From Pigmentiphaga sp. NML080357 (GTDB lineage Bacteria > Pseudomonadota > Gammaproteobacteria > Burkholderiales > Burkholderiaceae_B), in assembly GCF_002188465.1 (NCBI RefSeq), contig NZ_NINW01000015.1, positions 1-54,837 of the forward strand: a stretch of DNA of 54,837 bases, written 5' to 3'. The position numbers were made by a program, and so were the translations under genes. Position 1 is the first letter of the stretch; every line of letters begins with the position of its first letter. Positions 17,201 through 26,328 of the stretch are shown piece by piece. The notes beneath the pieces are model-generated. The model was given only the letters and a program-made list of their open reading frames with translations, was not told the origin of the DNA and made no database searches.

Positions 17201-18003
17201 TGCCGCCGCTCGCCCAGCGGCCCCGGGCCATGGCGCGGACCGGGAGCGACCCGGCCGGCCTTGGAGGCATCCAGCAGCGCCGCCACGGCGGCATCGGGCG
17301 CGGCGCCCAGCTCCATGTCGAGCACGTGGCGATAGCGCTGGAACTCCTGCCTGGCTCGTTCGAGCTGGCCGGCCTTGACCAGGATGCGCAGCAACTGGTG
17401 CCAGGCGGCATCGTCCAGCGGCGCCACCGACGTCCATTGCTGGGCGCGCTCGATGGCCGCATGCAGGTCCCCTTCCCGCTCGTGCCCCTCGACCAGCATG
17501 CCCAGGGCCTGGAGATAGCGCTGGTGGTACTGCTCGCGCCGCATCTGCACCCAATTGCAGAAATCGGGCGCATCGTCGAGCTCCAGGCCTTGCAGGAACT
17601 CCCCGCGGTACAGCGCCACCGCATGGGAGATGCGCTCGGAATCGATGGAGGCGCCGATGGCGAGGGAGCGCTGCTCGGCATCCAGGATGCCGGTGAACGT
17701 GCCCACGTCGGTCCACAGCCCCGCCTCGGCGCGCAGGCGCAACACCTCGCGGTTGCTTTCTATCGCGTCGGGGCTGAGCGCGTCCTTCAGCAGGAACAGC
17801 ATGCGCCGCAGGTTCTCCCGGCCCCCCTGCGCGCTGGCGTCGGGCCACAGCAGGAAGGCCAGCGCCTCGCGCGTGTGGAAGCCGCTTTCCATCGCCAGGT
17901 AGGCCAGCAACGCGCGCGCCTTGTTATAGCGTATGGAAAGCGGCCCGTCGGCGCTTTCCATGGCCAGGGGCCCCAACAGGTACAAAGACAGCGAAGATCG
18001 CAT
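14251..18003 (-). CDS. Giant AfsR/SARP-like ATPase transcriptional regulator
   Basis: A 1250-residue multidomain regulator. Residues 1-95 form a SARP-type winged helix (LSLYLLGPLAMESADGPL; LLAYLAMES; REALAFLLWPD). Residues about 100-245 are a bacterial transcriptional activation domain of helical repeats. Residues about 265-430 resemble a class III nucleotide cyclase, but the metal-binding positions are lost (SCEF at 273-276, PGGLIAYFGYP at 311-321), so it is probably inactive. A STAND-type ATPase follows, with Walker A GEAGLGKS (476-483) and Walker B VICFDDVHWAD (584-594). The rest is TPR-like. It is upstream of and co-oriented with the carboxylase-urt operon, 200 bp away, so it may sense a signal for that locus. 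The target is not established. Confidence 0.85.
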   Translation of the reverse strand: MRSSLSLYLLGPLAMESADGPLSIRYNKARALLAYLAMESGFHTREALAFLLWPDASAQGGRENLRRMLFLLKDALSPDAIESNREVLRLRAEAGLWTDVGTFTGILDAEQRSLAIGASIDSERISHAVALYRGEFLQGLELDDAPDFCNWVQMRREQYHQRYLQALGMLVEGHEREGDLHAAIERAQQWTSVAPLDDAAWHQLLRILVKAGQLERARQEFQRYRHVLDMELGAAPDAAVAALLDASKAGRVAPGPRHGPGPLGERRQLTALSCEFEVTGEPEDIAEVLQELIACCEPVLRAAGAHLVRTPGGLIAYFGYPTAQEDAARRAVTTALVCRDSVWARPTWGNGALRLPVRVGLGVHTGIVISSAEDGIPDAGGTVSRLALQLGAMAGAAGVVVSETTLRLLGQAFPADAVGQLIDRSRDVQVQAFLISGARGQDQPAAGRVFCGRDAEMAKLVEARRSGGRHACLVRGEAGLGKSFLVEHYCATLQVERVVLQCASELRQMPFHPFVRWMRVLRDKFGGERQACLSEGVERILDAIGQRMLPAADSARSLAQPGGKDELGPLFYDLLDALVPPDGVICFDDVHWADPSTRDVLALLVERPLPGRMLIITARPEFVPPWKHSASIDDLELQPMDDFAVVDLIHAVARGEDIDAGLLRDIVKLSEGIPLYAEELTRDLLAGPRESGASRVLPCSLHDLLMARIDSVGRARHVAQFASVVGGEFTIDLLAEAMGESRAELAEAFAVMLRQNIIVRYDDKTYAFRHALLREAAYQSQTRMARVQAHARLARLLESGLGDGSPEVLAWHYSGAGSRAPAVKYLLEAARKAAAQCAYREAVGYYRSALEWFERQGEGIDAIMEELRIRMEFGIQLCALYGFGSDQAVETFRAALALAQPLGDDPRLFPIYWGLWTSSSSWANFSMTHALAETLLRMAEASEDANLLSHAYYARGYSHFFLGRFADAVADLERGTQVYQPQHANLTLGEDAKVTNLAVLSIAYWHAGRFDDALHASRESVSHARRLGHRYSLLYALVSATELHRLSRDVDEVAVLSAEALLVAREMDTPLWLVCAETSEAWVKAVRGNAAALAEMASCVQRIPGIMKGIAPFLIARWTDACDMVEDIGAGLNAVAHGLKEVSQTQARYVQSEFERIKGKLFFRQGQPASVFRPWLERALASACALDSPPLVLRALTNVVRYASHPPSAAHLKLMADMMARVQGGDGMWEVRAARDLLARHRVAAVQSVR

Positions 18004-18346
18004 AGCTTCCGGGGTATCGCGCAGTGAAGATCAGGATGGCCTGAGAAGACCGGTCTGCGCCGGCTTTCCAACGCGTCTGGCCCTGACGCGGGTGGCGCCC
18101 CAGACGAGCATGCCTGGGCTTTCTGCCACCATCGTTACATCGAATTACAGTGATCTAAATACATCATTTATCGATTCGTCGCCAGGCTGAACTCGTTGCA
18201 AAAGTTTTCCAATCGGAAAGAATGTCACAAACATGCGAATTTGGCATGCGCAACATGTTTCAGCGACGCTTACATTGCGGAAGCGCCCGCCGGGCGCACG
18301 AAGGGGGACAGGAAGTTTCCGGAGGACTCTCCGGAAACGGGCGGGG
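18004..18346. other. 343-bp intergenic region between regulator and MFS gene
   Basis: No gene is seen. The part from about 18120 to 18260 is clearly more AT-rich than its surroundings and probably carries the promoter of the large regulator, which starts at 18003 on the minus strand. It contains ACATGCG...CATGCGCAACATGT (18231-18258), with repeated CATGCG units and ACATG/CATGT ends, a possible operator. I cannot assign -35 and -10 boxes with confidence. The right end holds a terminator-like hairpin, listed separately. Confidence 0.5.
18316..18337 (-). terminator. Terminator-like hairpin after the MFS gene
   Basis: TTTCCGGAG and CTCCGGAAA form a perfect 9-bp stem around the loop GACT, ten bases beyond the stop of the MFS gene on the minus strand. 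The downstream minus-strand sequence is CTTCCTGTCCCCCTT, pyrimidine-rich but without a proper T-tract. Intrinsic termination is therefore likely but not certain. Confidence 0.5.
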
Positions 18347-19594
18347 TCAGTGCACGCGGCGCGCCCTGGCCGCGATCAGCGCGGCGAAGAACGCCGCCAG
18401 CAGGAAGGCCAGGAAGGCGCCCAGGTAGGGGCCCTGCCTCAGGCCGGCGTCGAGCATGACGCCGAAAGCCAACGGGGCCACCGCGGAGCCGGTGTCCATG
18501 CCCGAATACACCAGGCCGTAGACCGACCCGGTGGCGCCTCGCGGCGTGACGCGGCGCACTAGCATGTCGCGCGAAGGCCCGGCCACTCCGGCGCACAGGC
18601 CGGCCAACGCAACGCAGGGCACGGCCGCGATGGCGGGAAGCCACCCCATGGCGAGCAGCGCCAGCAACATGCCGGCGGCCACGAAGGACATGCCGACGAT
18701 GCGTTCGCTGTGCGGTCCGCTCGACACCAGGAAACCGCCCAGCACCATGCCCGCCGCGCCGGCCACCATGTAGCCGGACAAGGCGGTACTGGCGGCCACG
18801 CTGGAGATGCCGTAGGTCGCCGTCAGGATGGGCAAGGTGTAGTTCTGGACAGCCGAGATCGCGATCGACGAGAACATGAAGAACAGGAAGGCTCCCCATA
18901 CCACGGGGTTGACCAGCAGCGCGCCCAGCGACGTGCCGCTGGCCGCCGGCGAAGCCGTGGTGCGCCGCGAGCGACCGGGAGTGCGTACCAGGTCCACCGC
19001 CAGCAGGCGCCGCCCGGCAATGGTCAATGCCAGGATGATCGCCACCAGCAAGCCGGCACCGAAGGCCGCCACCCGCCAGTTGAATAAATGGGTGAGCGTG
19101 GTGATGAACACCGGCGTGGTGGCCCAGCCCAGGTTGCCGGTAATGCCGTGGGCGCTGAAGGCGTGGCCGAGCCGCGGCGTGCTGACGCGCCGATTCAGGA
19201 TGGAGAAGTCGACGGGATGGAAGACGGAATTGCCCACGCCGGCCACGACGGCGGCCGCCAGCAGCCATCCGTAGCTGGGCGCAGCGCCCAGCAGTGCGCC
19301 GGCGACGACGAAGCACGACAGCCCGAACCACAGCACCGGCCGCGCGCCTGCGCGATCCACCACGAAGCCTGAACTGGCCTGGCCGATTCCCGAGATGGCG
19401 TAGAAGACCGCCACCAGCACGCCCAGCTCGGCAAAACCCAGGCCGAACTCCGCCGCCAGCGGCGCGAACAGGGAAGGAATCACCAACTGGAAGAAATGGG
19501 AACTCGCATGGGCCACGCCAACCAGCCCGATGACCTTCCAGTCAAGCCTTCGCCGGGCAAACTTCAGCCCGGGGGCGACCAATACTTGTTGCAC
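18347..19594 (-). CDS. MFS transporter, fosmidomycin-resistance (Fsr)-like
   Basis: A 415-residue major facilitator superfamily protein with about 12 membrane helices in the inner membrane. The early segments VGVAHASSHFFQLVIPSLFA and the run NSVFHPVDFSILNRRVST followed by LGHAFSAHGITGNLG resemble the Fsr/YfnC-type exporters. Later motifs include DMLVRRVTPRGATGSVYGLV and YSGMDTGSAVAPLAFGVMLD. Substrates of this group are drugs or small metabolites; none can be chosen here. The ATG at 19594 gives the full first helix. It lies 39 bp after pgsA on the same strand, so it could be read from the housekeeping operon or stand alone. Confidence 0.87.
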   Translation of the reverse strand: MQQVLVAPGLKFARRRLDWKVIGLVGVAHASSHFFQLVIPSLFAPLAAEFGLGFAELGVLVAVFYAISGIGQASSGFVVDRAGARPVLWFGLSCFVVAGALLGAAPSYGWLLAAAVVAGVGNSVFHPVDFSILNRRVSTPRLGHAFSAHGITGNLGWATTPVFITTLTHLFNWRVAAFGAGLLVAIILALTIAGRRLLAVDLVRTPGRSRRTTASPAASGTSLGALLVNPVVWGAFLFFMFSSIAISAVQNYTLPILTATYGISSVAASTALSGYMVAGAAGMVLGGFLVSSGPHSERIVGMSFVAAGMLLALLAMGWLPAIAAVPCVALAGLCAGVAGPSRDMLVRRVTPRGATGSVYGLVYSGMDTGSAVAPLAFGVMLDAGLRQGPYLGAFLAFLLAAFFAALIAARARRVH

Positions 19595-19633
19595 GTCGTC
19601 TCCTACCTTCCGCCACGCCCGCCAACGGCCCGC

Positions 19634-20203
19634 CTATGACGACTTTCTGATGACCGGCCAGGCACGCTGCAGGTAATACATCATCGACCACACGGTGAGC
19701 ACGGCGGCGATCTCGATCAGGCGCGATCCCCACCACAGCGTGTCGATACCGAATACGCGGCCGCCGTACAACAGGCACGGGATGGCCGTCATTTGCGCCG
19801 CCGTCTTGAACTTGCCGAGCCAGTGCACGGCCACGCTGGTGCTGGCGCCGAGCTTGGCCATCCATTCCCGCAGGGCCGATATGGTGATCTCGCGGCCGAT
19901 GATGACCAAGGCGATCATGGCGTCGACCCGTCCCAGGTTCAGCAGCACGAGCAGCGCGGCGCTCACCATGAGCTTGTCGGCCACCGGATCGAGGAAGGCG
20001 CCGAACGAGGAAGTCTGGTTCAGACGACGCGCCAGCCAGCCGTCCAGCCAGTCGGTGAGCGCGGCGAAGATGAACATGCCCGTCGCCAACGCATCCCGCA
20101 CGACCAGGGGCATCATTTGCTCCGGCACGTAATACACGCTGACGACCAGCGGGATCATCGCGATCCGCACCCAGGTCAGGATTATCGGCAAGTTCAGAGG
20201 CAT
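19634..20203 (-). CDS. pgsA: CDP-diacylglycerol-glycerol-3-phosphate 3-phosphatidyltransferase
   Basis: A 189-residue integral membrane enzyme that makes phosphatidylglycerol phosphate from CDP-diacylglycerol and glycerol-3-phosphate, the committed step to phosphatidylglycerol and cardiolipin. It carries the CDP-alcohol phosphatidyltransferase motif D-G-x2-A-R-x8-G-x3-D-x3-D as DWLDGWLARRLNQTSSFGAF then LDPVADK. Several hydrophobic helices flank it (LPIILTWVRIAMIPLVVSVY at the N-terminus). The length is normal. It follows uvrC by 33 bp, the common uvrC-pgsA arrangement of proteobacteria. Confidence 0.96.
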   Translation of the reverse strand: MPLNLPIILTWVRIAMIPLVVSVYYVPEQMMPLVVRDALATGMFIFAALTDWLDGWLARRLNQTSSFGAFLDPVADKLMVSAALLVLLNLGRVDAMIALVIIGREITISALREWMAKLGASTSVAVHWLGKFKTAAQMTAIPCLLYGGRVFGIDTLWWGSRLIEIAAVLTVWSMMYYLQRAWPVIRKSS

Positions 20204-20236
20204 GGTCGAATGCTAACAGGCTACGGGGAAAAGTTC

Positions 20237-22171
20237 TCAGTGCAGTTGCCGGTAGATGCGCTCGGCCAGCTCCAGGGAAATGCCGTCGACGGAGGCGAGG
20301 TCTTCGACGCTGGCCGCAACGACCCCGCGCAGCCCGCCGAAGCGCGCCAGCAGCCGTTGCCGCCTTTTGGCGCCGACGCCTTCGATTTCCTCCAGCCGGG
20401 ATACGTTGCGCGCCTTGGCGCGCCGCGCCCGCATGCCGGTGATGGCGAACCGGTGGGCTTCGTCGCGGATCTGCGCGACCAGCATCAGCGCCGCCGACTC
20501 GCCCCCCAGGACCAGCGGCCCCCGGCCATCGGCAAATACCAGCGTTTCCAGCCCCACCTTGCGCCCTTCCCCCTTGGCGACCCCGACCAGCAGGCCGATG
20601 TCCAGGCCGAGCTCGGCGAACACCTGGCGCGCGACCTCGACCTGTCCCTTGCCGCCGTCGATCAGCACGACGTCGGGCATGATGCCGTCCCCGTCGGCGA
20701 TTTTCTCGTAGCGGCGCGTCAGGACCTGGCGCATGGCCGCATAGTCGTCGCCGCCGGTAATGTCGTCGATATTGTAGCGACGATACTCCTTGGGCTGCAT
20801 CGCATGATGGTGGTAGACCACGCACGAGGCCTGCGTGGCCTCCCCGGCGGTATGGCTGATGTCGAAGCATTCCACACGGAGCGTCTCGAGCGCGGCCTCG
20901 TCGGCCGCGATGCCCAGGACCTGGGCCAGCGCCTCGGTGCGGGCCTGCTGCGAACCGGCCTCGGCCAGCACGCGGGCCAGCGCCAACTCCGCGTTCTTCC
21001 TGGCCTGTTCCAGCCAGCTCTTGCGCACGCCCTGAGGCTGCCTGATCACATTCACCTTGGACCCCGCCTGTTCGGCCAGCATGTCGACCAGGTCGGGATC
21101 GGGCAACGCGTGCGAGACCACGACGGTGCCGGGCAAGGCACGCTCGATGTAGTGCTGCGACATAAAGGCCTCCAGCACGTCGGCCGGCGAATCGCCGTCG
21201 GTATGCGCCGGGAAGAAGGCCTTGTCCCCCAGGTGCCGGCCGCCCCGTATCATCGCCAGGTTCACGCATGCCTTGCCGCCTTGCATGGCGATCGCGATCA
21301 CGTCGGTGTCGCCGCTGCCGCCTTCCATGGTCTGCTGGTGCAGCACGCGCGAGAGCGCCGACAACTGATCGCGCAGCACGGCTGCTTCCTCGAAGCGCAT
21401 GTCCTGCGAAGCGGCAAACATGCGCGTCTCGATGTCCTTCAGCACCGCCTGGGTCTGGCCGCGCAGGAACTGGGTGGCCCGTTCCACGTCGCGGTCATAG
21501 TCCTCCTGCGAGACCAGGCCCACGCACGGGCCGGAACAGCGATGGATCTGGTACAGCAGGCAGGGCCGCGAGCGGTTGGCGAAGACGGTGTCCTCGCAAG
21601 TGCGCAGGCGAAACACCTTCTGCAGGATCTGTATGCTCTCGCGCACCGCCCAGACGTTGGGAAACGGGCCGAAATACTGGTTGGCACGGTCGGTCGCGCC
21701 GCGGTAGTACGAGATGCGCGGGAACGCGTGGCCGCTGACCTTCAGGTACGGATAGGACTTGTCGTCGCGGAACAGGATGTTGTAGCGCGGCGCCAGCGAC
21801 TTGATCAGATTGTTCTCGAGCAGCAGGGCCTCGGCTTCCGAACGGGTTACCGTGACCTCCAGGCGCGCCACGCGCGCCAGCATGTGCGCGATGCGGGGGC
21901 TGCCCACCTGCTTCTGGAAATACGAGGAGACACGCTTCTTCAGGTCGCGCGCCTTGCCGACGTACATCACCTCGCCTTCGGCATTGATGTGGCGATAGAC
22001 GCCGGGCAAGTGCGGCAGTTGCGCCAGGAACGCCTTGATGTCGAAATCGGCCGCCCCGGTTCGTTCCTCCTGCGGCCGAACCGGGTCCTCCGTCCGCGCC
22101 GCCGGCTCCTGTTCCTGCGCCGCCTGGCTATCCGGCTCCCGGGCGGCTGGATCTTTCTTGCTCCTGGCCAT
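20237..22171 (-). CDS. uvrC: Excinuclease ABC subunit C
   Basis: A 644-residue nuclease of nucleotide excision repair that cuts on both sides of the UvrB-marked lesion. The GIY-YIG domain is near residues 57-135 ([20 protein letters not shown] then [14 protein letters not shown]). The UVR segment is [20 protein letters not shown], the RNase H-like endonuclease domain contains [18 protein letters not shown] and [18 protein letters not shown], and a C-terminal HhH2 pair ends [17 protein letters not shown]. The start at ATG 22171 ([10 protein letters not shown]) follows AAGGAAAGGG and clears the upstream gene; a longer frame would run into nagZ. A charged, disordered leader of about 45 residues precedes the nuclease domain. 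Confidence 0.97.
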   Translation of the reverse strand: MARSKKDPAAREPDSQAAQEQEPAARTEDPVRPQEERTGAADFDIKAFLAQLPHLPGVYRHINAEGEVMYVGKARDLKKRVSSYFQKQVGSPRIAHMLARVARLEVTVTRSEAEALLLENNLIKSLAPRYNILFRDDKSYPYLKVSGHAFPRISYYRGATDRANQYFGPFPNVWAVRESIQILQKVFRLRTCEDTVFANRSRPCLLYQIHRCSGPCVGLVSQEDYDRDVERATQFLRGQTQAVLKDIETRMFAASQDMRFEEAAVLRDQLSALSRVLHQQTMEGGSGDTDVIAIAMQGGKACVNLAMIRGGRHLGDKAFFPAHTDGDSPADVLEAFMSQHYIERALPGTVVVSHALPDPDLVDMLAEQAGSKVNVIRQPQGVRKSWLEQARKNAELALARVLAEAGSQQARTEALAQVLGIAADEAALETLRVECFDISHTAGEATQASCVVYHHHAMQPKEYRRYNIDDITGGDDYAAMRQVLTRRYEKIADGDGIMPDVVLIDGGKGQVEVARQVFAELGLDIGLLVGVAKGEGRKVGLETLVFADGRGPLVLGGESAALMLVAQIRDEAHRFAITGMRARRAKARNVSRLEEIEGVGAKRRQRLLARFGGLRGVVAASVEDLASVDGISLELAERIYRQLH

Positions 22172-22185
22172 GCCTGCCCTTTCCT

Positions 22186-23280
22186 TCAGCTCCCCGACGC
22201 GGCCCGCGCCAGCGCCCGGACGGCCTTGCGCGACTTCTCGTAGCCGGGATCCGCCTGCAGCGCCGCCCAACCGGGCGCGGCGAACTTCGGCTTGAGCGCG
22301 CGGATGCGATCCACCGACGCGCCATCGGACGTCCACGCAAGGCGCGCGAGCAGGTCATCCGCCAGGTCGGGCCGGTTGCATACCAGCACCATGTCGCAAC
22401 CGGCGCGCAGCGCGGCCAGCGCACGTCCGTGGATGTCGCCCGCCACCGCGGCGCCCTCCATGGTCAGGTCATCGGAAAACACGGCGCCTCCATAGCCCAG
22501 GCGCTTGCGCAGCACGGAAGTCACCCATTTGCGGGAGAAACCGGCCGGCGCCTTGTCCACCTTGGGATAAATGACGTGGGCCGGCATGACCGCGCCCAGG
22601 ATCGCGTCGCCGAGCCAGCGGTAGGGCATCGCGTCCTCGTTCAGCACCTCGTCCAGCGTACGCTCGTCGACCGGAATTTCGTAGTGGGAATCGGCGGCGG
22701 CATAGCCATGGCCGGGAAAGTGCTTGCCGCAGGCCGACATGCCCGCCAGCGCCAGGCCCTGGATCAATGCGCGCGCCAGCATCGCCACCACGCGCGGATC
22801 GCGATGAAAGGCGCGGTCGCGGATGACGCGGCTCTCGCCGAAGTCCAGGTCCAGCACAGGCGTGAAGCTCAGATCCACGCCGCAGGCACGCAGCTCCGCG
22901 GCCAGCACCCTGCCGGTATCCGTGGCGGCCTGCATCGCGGCCAGCGGATCTCGTTCCCAGAGACTGCCCAGCGCCCGCATCGCGGGCAGCACGGTGAAGC
23001 CGTCGCTGCGAAAGCGCTGCACCCGTCCGCCCTCGTGGTCGACGGCGATGAGCAAGGCCTCTCCTCGCGCGGCATGGATGTCGGCCGTGAGCGCGCTCAA
23101 CTGCTCGCGGTTGCGGAAATTGCGGGCGAACAGGATGACCCCGCCCACCAGAGGATGGCGCAGGCGTTGGACCTCGGCGGCGGTCAGCTCGGTGCCGGCC
23201 ACGTCGACCATCACCGGACCGGGCGCGGCCGGGGCGGGAACATCGTAAGTCTTCGATTCAATCGTCATGGACAGATTCAT
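22186..23280 (-). CDS. nagZ: Beta-N-acetylhexosaminidase NagZ (peptidoglycan recycling)
   Basis: A 364-residue cytoplasmic glycoside hydrolase family 3 enzyme that removes GlcNAc from 1,6-anhydro-muropeptides. Key motifs are [33 protein letters not shown], the KHFPGHG loop whose His acts as general acid-base, and [10 protein letters not shown], in which the first Asp is the nucleophile. The first ATG overlaps the acpS stop as ATGA, so translation is coupled; an ATG four codons later is possible. It is a normal-length family member. Its products feed muropeptide recycling and, in species with AmpR, beta-lactamase signalling. Confidence 0.95.
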   Translation of the reverse strand: MNLSMTIESKTYDVPAPAAPGPVMVDVAGTELTAAEVQRLRHPLVGGVILFARNFRNREQLSALTADIHAARGEALLIAVDHEGGRVQRFRSDGFTVLPAMRALGSLWERDPLAAMQAATDTGRVLAAELRACGVDLSFTPVLDLDFGESRVIRDRAFHRDPRVVAMLARALIQGLALAGMSACGKHFPGHGYAAADSHYEIPVDERTLDEVLNEDAMPYRWLGDAILGAVMPAHVIYPKVDKAPAGFSRKWVTSVLRKRLGYGGAVFSDDLTMEGAAVAGDIHGRALAALRAGCDMVLVCNRPDLADDLLARLAWTSDGASVDRIRALKPKFAAPGWAALQADPGYEKSRKAVRALARAASGS

Positions 23281-23714
23281 GGCGTGCGACGGGTTTCGAC
23301 GACGACATAGGCTGCGACCATGTCATGCTCATCCGTCAATGAAACGTGGGCGGCGCCGAAACGCGCCTCGTACCAGGTCTTGAGCGGCTCGGCCAGCACC
23401 ACGACCGGACGCCCGCCTGGCGCGTTCAGCGCCTGCATGCGGCGCCAGCTCATGGGCATGCGCATGCCGAGCCCGACGGCCTTGGAAAAGGCTTCCTTGG
23501 CGGCAAAGCGCGTGGCGAGAAAACGCACGCCGCGACGCGGGTCGCGGGTCCTGCGGGCGACGAACTTGGCGAACTCCTCGGGCCCCAGGACCTTCTGCGC
23601 GAAGCGGTCGCCGTGTCGGGCCAGCGCCTGTTCGATCCGCTCGACCCGCAACAGGTCGATGCCGACGCCTGCGATGGCGGCCGGCATGCCGGCGGGCGAG
23701 GCATCCGGCGTCAA
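23277..23714 (-). CDS. acpS: Holo-[acyl-carrier-protein] synthase
   Basis: A 145-residue phosphopantetheinyl transferase that loads 4'-phosphopantetheine from CoA onto apo-ACP, here encoded with its substrate acpP and the fab genes in the same chromosomal neighbourhood. The conserved metal-binding motifs are [15 protein letters not shown] (Asp20) and [12 protein letters not shown] (Glu74). The C-terminal [16 protein letters not shown] matches the family's usual VSLSHE strand. It overlaps pdxJ upstream (ATGA at 23711-23714) and nagZ downstream (ATGA at 23277-23280), forming a tightly coupled pdxJ-acpS-nagZ run. Confidence 0.96.
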   Translation of the reverse strand: MTPDASPAGMPAAIAGVGIDLLRVERIEQALARHGDRFAQKVLGPEEFAKFVARRTRDPRRGVRFLATRFAAKEAFSKAVGLGMRMPMSWRRMQALNAPGGRPVVVLAEPLKTWYEARFGAAHVSLTDEHDMVAAYVVVETRRTP

Positions 23715-24469
23715 TGCGCCGGCCTCAGCAGCACGCCGCGCTGCGCCTGGGTGCGGGCGGTCACCATCAAGGCCTTCATGTCGCGCACGGCGGCCTCCAG
23801 CCCGCAGAATACGGACTGCGCGATGATGGCATGGCCGATGTTGAGCTCGGCGATGCCATCCAGCGCCGCGACCGGCTGCACGTTTTCGTAATGCAAACCG
23901 TGCCCGGCGTTGACGCGCAACCCTTGCCGCAGGCCTTCGGCCACCGCCTCGCGTATGCGCGCCAGCTCGGCCTCGGCCGCGGCGGCCTCCGCTTCCGCGT
24001 AGGCGCCGGTGTGCAGCTCGATCACCGTCGCGCCGGTCCGGGCGGCCGCCTCGATCTGCTCGGCCTGCGGGTCGATGAACAACGATACCCGCACCCCCGC
24101 GTCGTGCAGCCGGGCAACGGCGGCGCGCACGTCATCGAAGTGGCCCAGCACGTCCAGCCCCCCCTCGGTGGTTAGCTCCTGGCGCTTCTCCGGCACCAGG
24201 CAGACATCATGCGGGCGGATGCGGCACGCGATCTCCAGCATCTCGGGCGTGATCGCGCACTCGAGATTCATGCGCGTACGCAGCTTGCCGCGCAGGGTCT
24301 CGACGTCGGCATCCTGGATATGCCGCCGGTCCTCGCGCAAGTGCAAGGTAATCAGATCGGCCCCCGCCTCCTCCGCCACCAGCGCCGCCCGGACCGGGTC
24401 CGGATAGGCAACGTGGCGCTGCTGGCGCAGCGTGGCAACGTGGTCGATATTGACGCCCAGATCAATCAT
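23711..24469 (-). CDS. pdxJ: Pyridoxine 5'-phosphate synthase
   Basis: A 252-residue TIM-barrel enzyme that joins 1-deoxyxylulose-5-phosphate and 3-amino-2-oxopropyl phosphate to give pyridoxine 5'-phosphate, the last ring-forming step of DXP-dependent vitamin B6 synthesis. Signature segments are [71 protein letters not shown] and [12 protein letters not shown]. The ATG at 24469 gives the standard N-terminus; a longer frame to 24616 is non-coding leader. The acpS start overlaps its stop. PLP made here would serve the aminotransferase elsewhere in the window, a coincidence rather than a link. Confidence 0.97.
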   Translation of the reverse strand: MIDLGVNIDHVATLRQQRHVAYPDPVRAALVAEEAGADLITLHLREDRRHIQDADVETLRGKLRTRMNLECAITPEMLEIACRIRPHDVCLVPEKRQELTTEGGLDVLGHFDDVRAAVARLHDAGVRVSLFIDPQAEQIEAAARTGATVIELHTGAYAEAEAAAAEAELARIREAVAEGLRQGLRVNAGHGLHYENVQPVAALDGIAELNIGHAIIAQSVFCGLEAAVRDMKALMVTARTQAQRGVLLRPAH

Positions 24470-24509
24470 AGTGAAGCAGCTCAATTTCCATGTTTCATCA
24501 CCCCTCCCC

Positions 24510-25430
24510 CTATTCACCTCCAGGATGCGGCGGATCTGGCTCCGCCAGTCCGCTCGCATCGCCGCCCGGGGGGCGCGCGTAAGCGCGTAGGGGGGGGACA
24601 AAAACCTGTAGGTCACGCAACACCTGCCGCGTCGCCATAGGCCGGCCGCTCATATGATAGTCCAGCCGTTCGCGCAGCAGCCGGCGCAGCTCCGGCTCCG
24701 CCGCGGCGTCATCGAAGCGGCCTTCGGCGAGGGCCAGCAGGGCCGTGCCGGAGATGGGCGTGCCCTGCGGCGGCGGATCGCCCTCTTCCGGTTCCGGCCC
24801 CGCCTCCAGCGCCACGCGGTAGCGCGCGCCGGCCCGCACGGGACTCCCTTCGCCGGTGGCGGCCGGATCGAAGCCATAGCCGATCTCGCACAGCAGCCGC
24901 CACTCGAACTCGCGCAAGGCGGCCGATAGCCGCGGATGCAGGGCCAGGCGCGACAAGGCGTCGGCGTAGGCGTCGTACAGGGACTCGTGGGGATCGTCGC
25001 GGCCCAGCAGGCGCAGCAGCAACTCGTTCAGGTACCAGCCCGACATCGCCGCCGCACCCTCCAGGCGCTGGGGCGGCCCCGACCACTCGGCCCGCGTCAG
25101 GGTCTTGATCTCGCCCGCTCCGGTCCAGGACAGGCTGAGCCGCTGGAAGGCGATGAGCACCGGCCGCAGCGCCGAATGGGGCCGCTTGGCGCCTTTGGCC
25201 ACCAGCGCCAGCCTGCCGTGCGACCGGGTAAACACGTCGAGGATCAGCGAGGTCTCGCGATAGGGATAGCTGTGGAGCAGGAAAGCCGGCGCCTCGTCCA
25301 CGCGATGGCCGCGGCTGCGCCGCGCCGGCTTGGGAGCGGGCGCATCGGGTAGCGGCGTCCTGCGGAACAGCGATCCCGGGGCGCCGGCAAGGGTCTCGTC
25401 CGGCGCCGCGGGCTCCCGCGATTTACTCAT
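24510..25430 (-). CDS. recO: DNA repair protein RecO, with repeat-encoded C-terminus
   Basis: A 306-residue RecO, the annealing and RecR-binding factor of the RecFOR gap-repair pathway. The OB-fold N-terminus is visible at [20 protein letters not shown] then [18 protein letters not shown]. The helical domain follows with [20 protein letters not shown] and [14 protein letters not shown]. The usual zinc-finger cysteines are absent, as in many proteobacterial RecO proteins. The family-like sequence ends near [13 protein letters not shown]. The last 30 or so residues ([17 protein letters not shown] then [12 protein letters not shown]) are translated from a GC-rich repeat (24531-24598). The start overlaps the era stop by eight bases. 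Confidence 0.93.
   Translation of the reverse strand: MSKSREPAAPDETLAGAPGSLFRRTPLPDAPAPKPARRSRGHRVDEAPAFLLHSYPYRETSLILDVFTRSHGRLALVAKGAKRPHSALRPVLIAFQRLSLSWTGAGEIKTLTRAEWSGPPQRLEGAAAMSGWYLNELLLRLLGRDDPHESLYDAYADALSRLALHPRLSAALREFEWRLLCEIGYGFDPAATGEGSPVRAGARYRVALEAGPEPEEGDPPPQGTPISGTALLALAEGRFDDAAAEPELRRLLRERLDYHMSGRPMATRQVLRDLQVFVPPLRAYARPPGGDASGLAEPDPPHPGGE
24531..24598 (-). repeat. GC-rich palindromic repeat, copy A, inside recO 3' end
   Basis: On the minus strand this reads CCCCTACGCGCTTACGCGCG, then CCCCCCGGGCGGCG, AGCGGACTGGCGGAGCCAG and ATCCGCCGCATCCTGG. It matches five other copies in the window. It lies in frame within recO and supplies the end of the protein. Confidence 0.75.
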
Positions 25431-26328
25431 AGCCCAGGTCGCGCAGCGCGCTCTCGCGCTCGGCCCAGCCCTTGCGCACCTTCACGTAGATTTCCAGGTG
25501 CACGGGCTGGTCGAGCAGCTTGGCAATGTCCTGGCGGGCCTCGGTGGCGATGCGCTTCATGCGCTCGCCGCCAGCCCCCAGCAGGATGGGCCGGTGGCTG
25601 TCGCGGTCGACGATGACACAGGCCGCGATGCGGGTCAGCCGCGGTTTTTCTTCCCATTGCTCGATAACCACGGTCGAGCCATATGGCAACTCGTCGCCCA
25701 CCAGGCGGAAGATCTTCTCGCGGATCAGCTCGCTGGCGATAAAGCGCACCGGCCGGTCGGTCAGCGTGTCTTCCTCGAACATCGGCTCGCCTTCGGGCAG
25801 ACCCTTGGCGATCTCGTCCAGCAAATGGTCGAGCTGGCGGGACTTGGCTGCGCTGACCGGCACCACCGCATCATAGGGATGCTGCTGCGTGATGCGCGCC
25901 ACGAAAGGAAACAGCGCATCGCGGTCCTTGAGCAGGTCGGTCTTGTTCACCGCCAGCACGCGGCGCGCCCGCGCCGGCAGGAGCGGCAGCAGGTTGGCGT
26001 CGCCTTCGGACCACTTGCCCGCCTCCACCACGTGCACGACCACGTCCACGTCGGCCAGGGCTTGCGTGACGACGCGGTTCATCATGCGGTTCATCGCGCC
26101 CCCGTGGCGGGTCTGGAAACCGGGGGTATCGACGAACACGAACTGTTCGTGCCCGCGGGTATAGACGCCATGGATGCGATGACGGGTGGTCTGGGCCTTG
26201 CGCGAAACGATGCTGACCTTGGCGCCGATGAGCGCGTTCAACAAGGTGGACTTGCCGACGTTGGGCCGGCCGACGATGGCGACGAAGCCGCAACGGCTTG
26301 CGGCGGAAGATGCGGACGATGTGTTCAT
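25423..26328 (-). CDS. era: GTPase Era
   Basis: A 301-residue essential GTPase that binds the 3' end of 16S rRNA and assists 30S ribosome maturation. G motifs: G1 GRPNVGKST (20-28), G2 around [12 protein letters not shown]3 DTPGF, G4 NKTD. The C-terminal KH domain contains [20 protein letters not shown] then [15 protein letters not shown]. It overlaps the rnc stop at its start (26325-26328) and recO at its end, giving the widespread rnc-era-recO coupling. Length is normal. Confidence 0.98.
   Translation of the reverse strand: MNTSSASSAASRCGFVAIVGRPNVGKSTLLNALIGAKVSIVSRKAQTTRHRIHGVYTRGHEQFVFVDTPGFQTRHGGAMNRMMNRVVTQALADVDVVVHVVEAGKWSEGDANLLPLLPARARRVLAVNKTDLLKDRDALFPFVARITQQHPYDAVVPVSAAKSRQLDHLLDEIAKGLPEGEPMFEEDTLTDRPVRFIASELIREKIFRLVGDELPYGSTVVIEQWEEKPRLTRIAACVIVDRDSHRPILLGAGGERMKRIATEARQDIAKLLDQPVHLEIYVKVRKGWAERESALRDLGYE

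Noticed and set aside
22172-22336. N-terminal extension of uvrC to an ATG at 22336
   Set aside because: The extra residues are the shadow of the nagZ 3' end and the start at 22171 has a good ribosome site.
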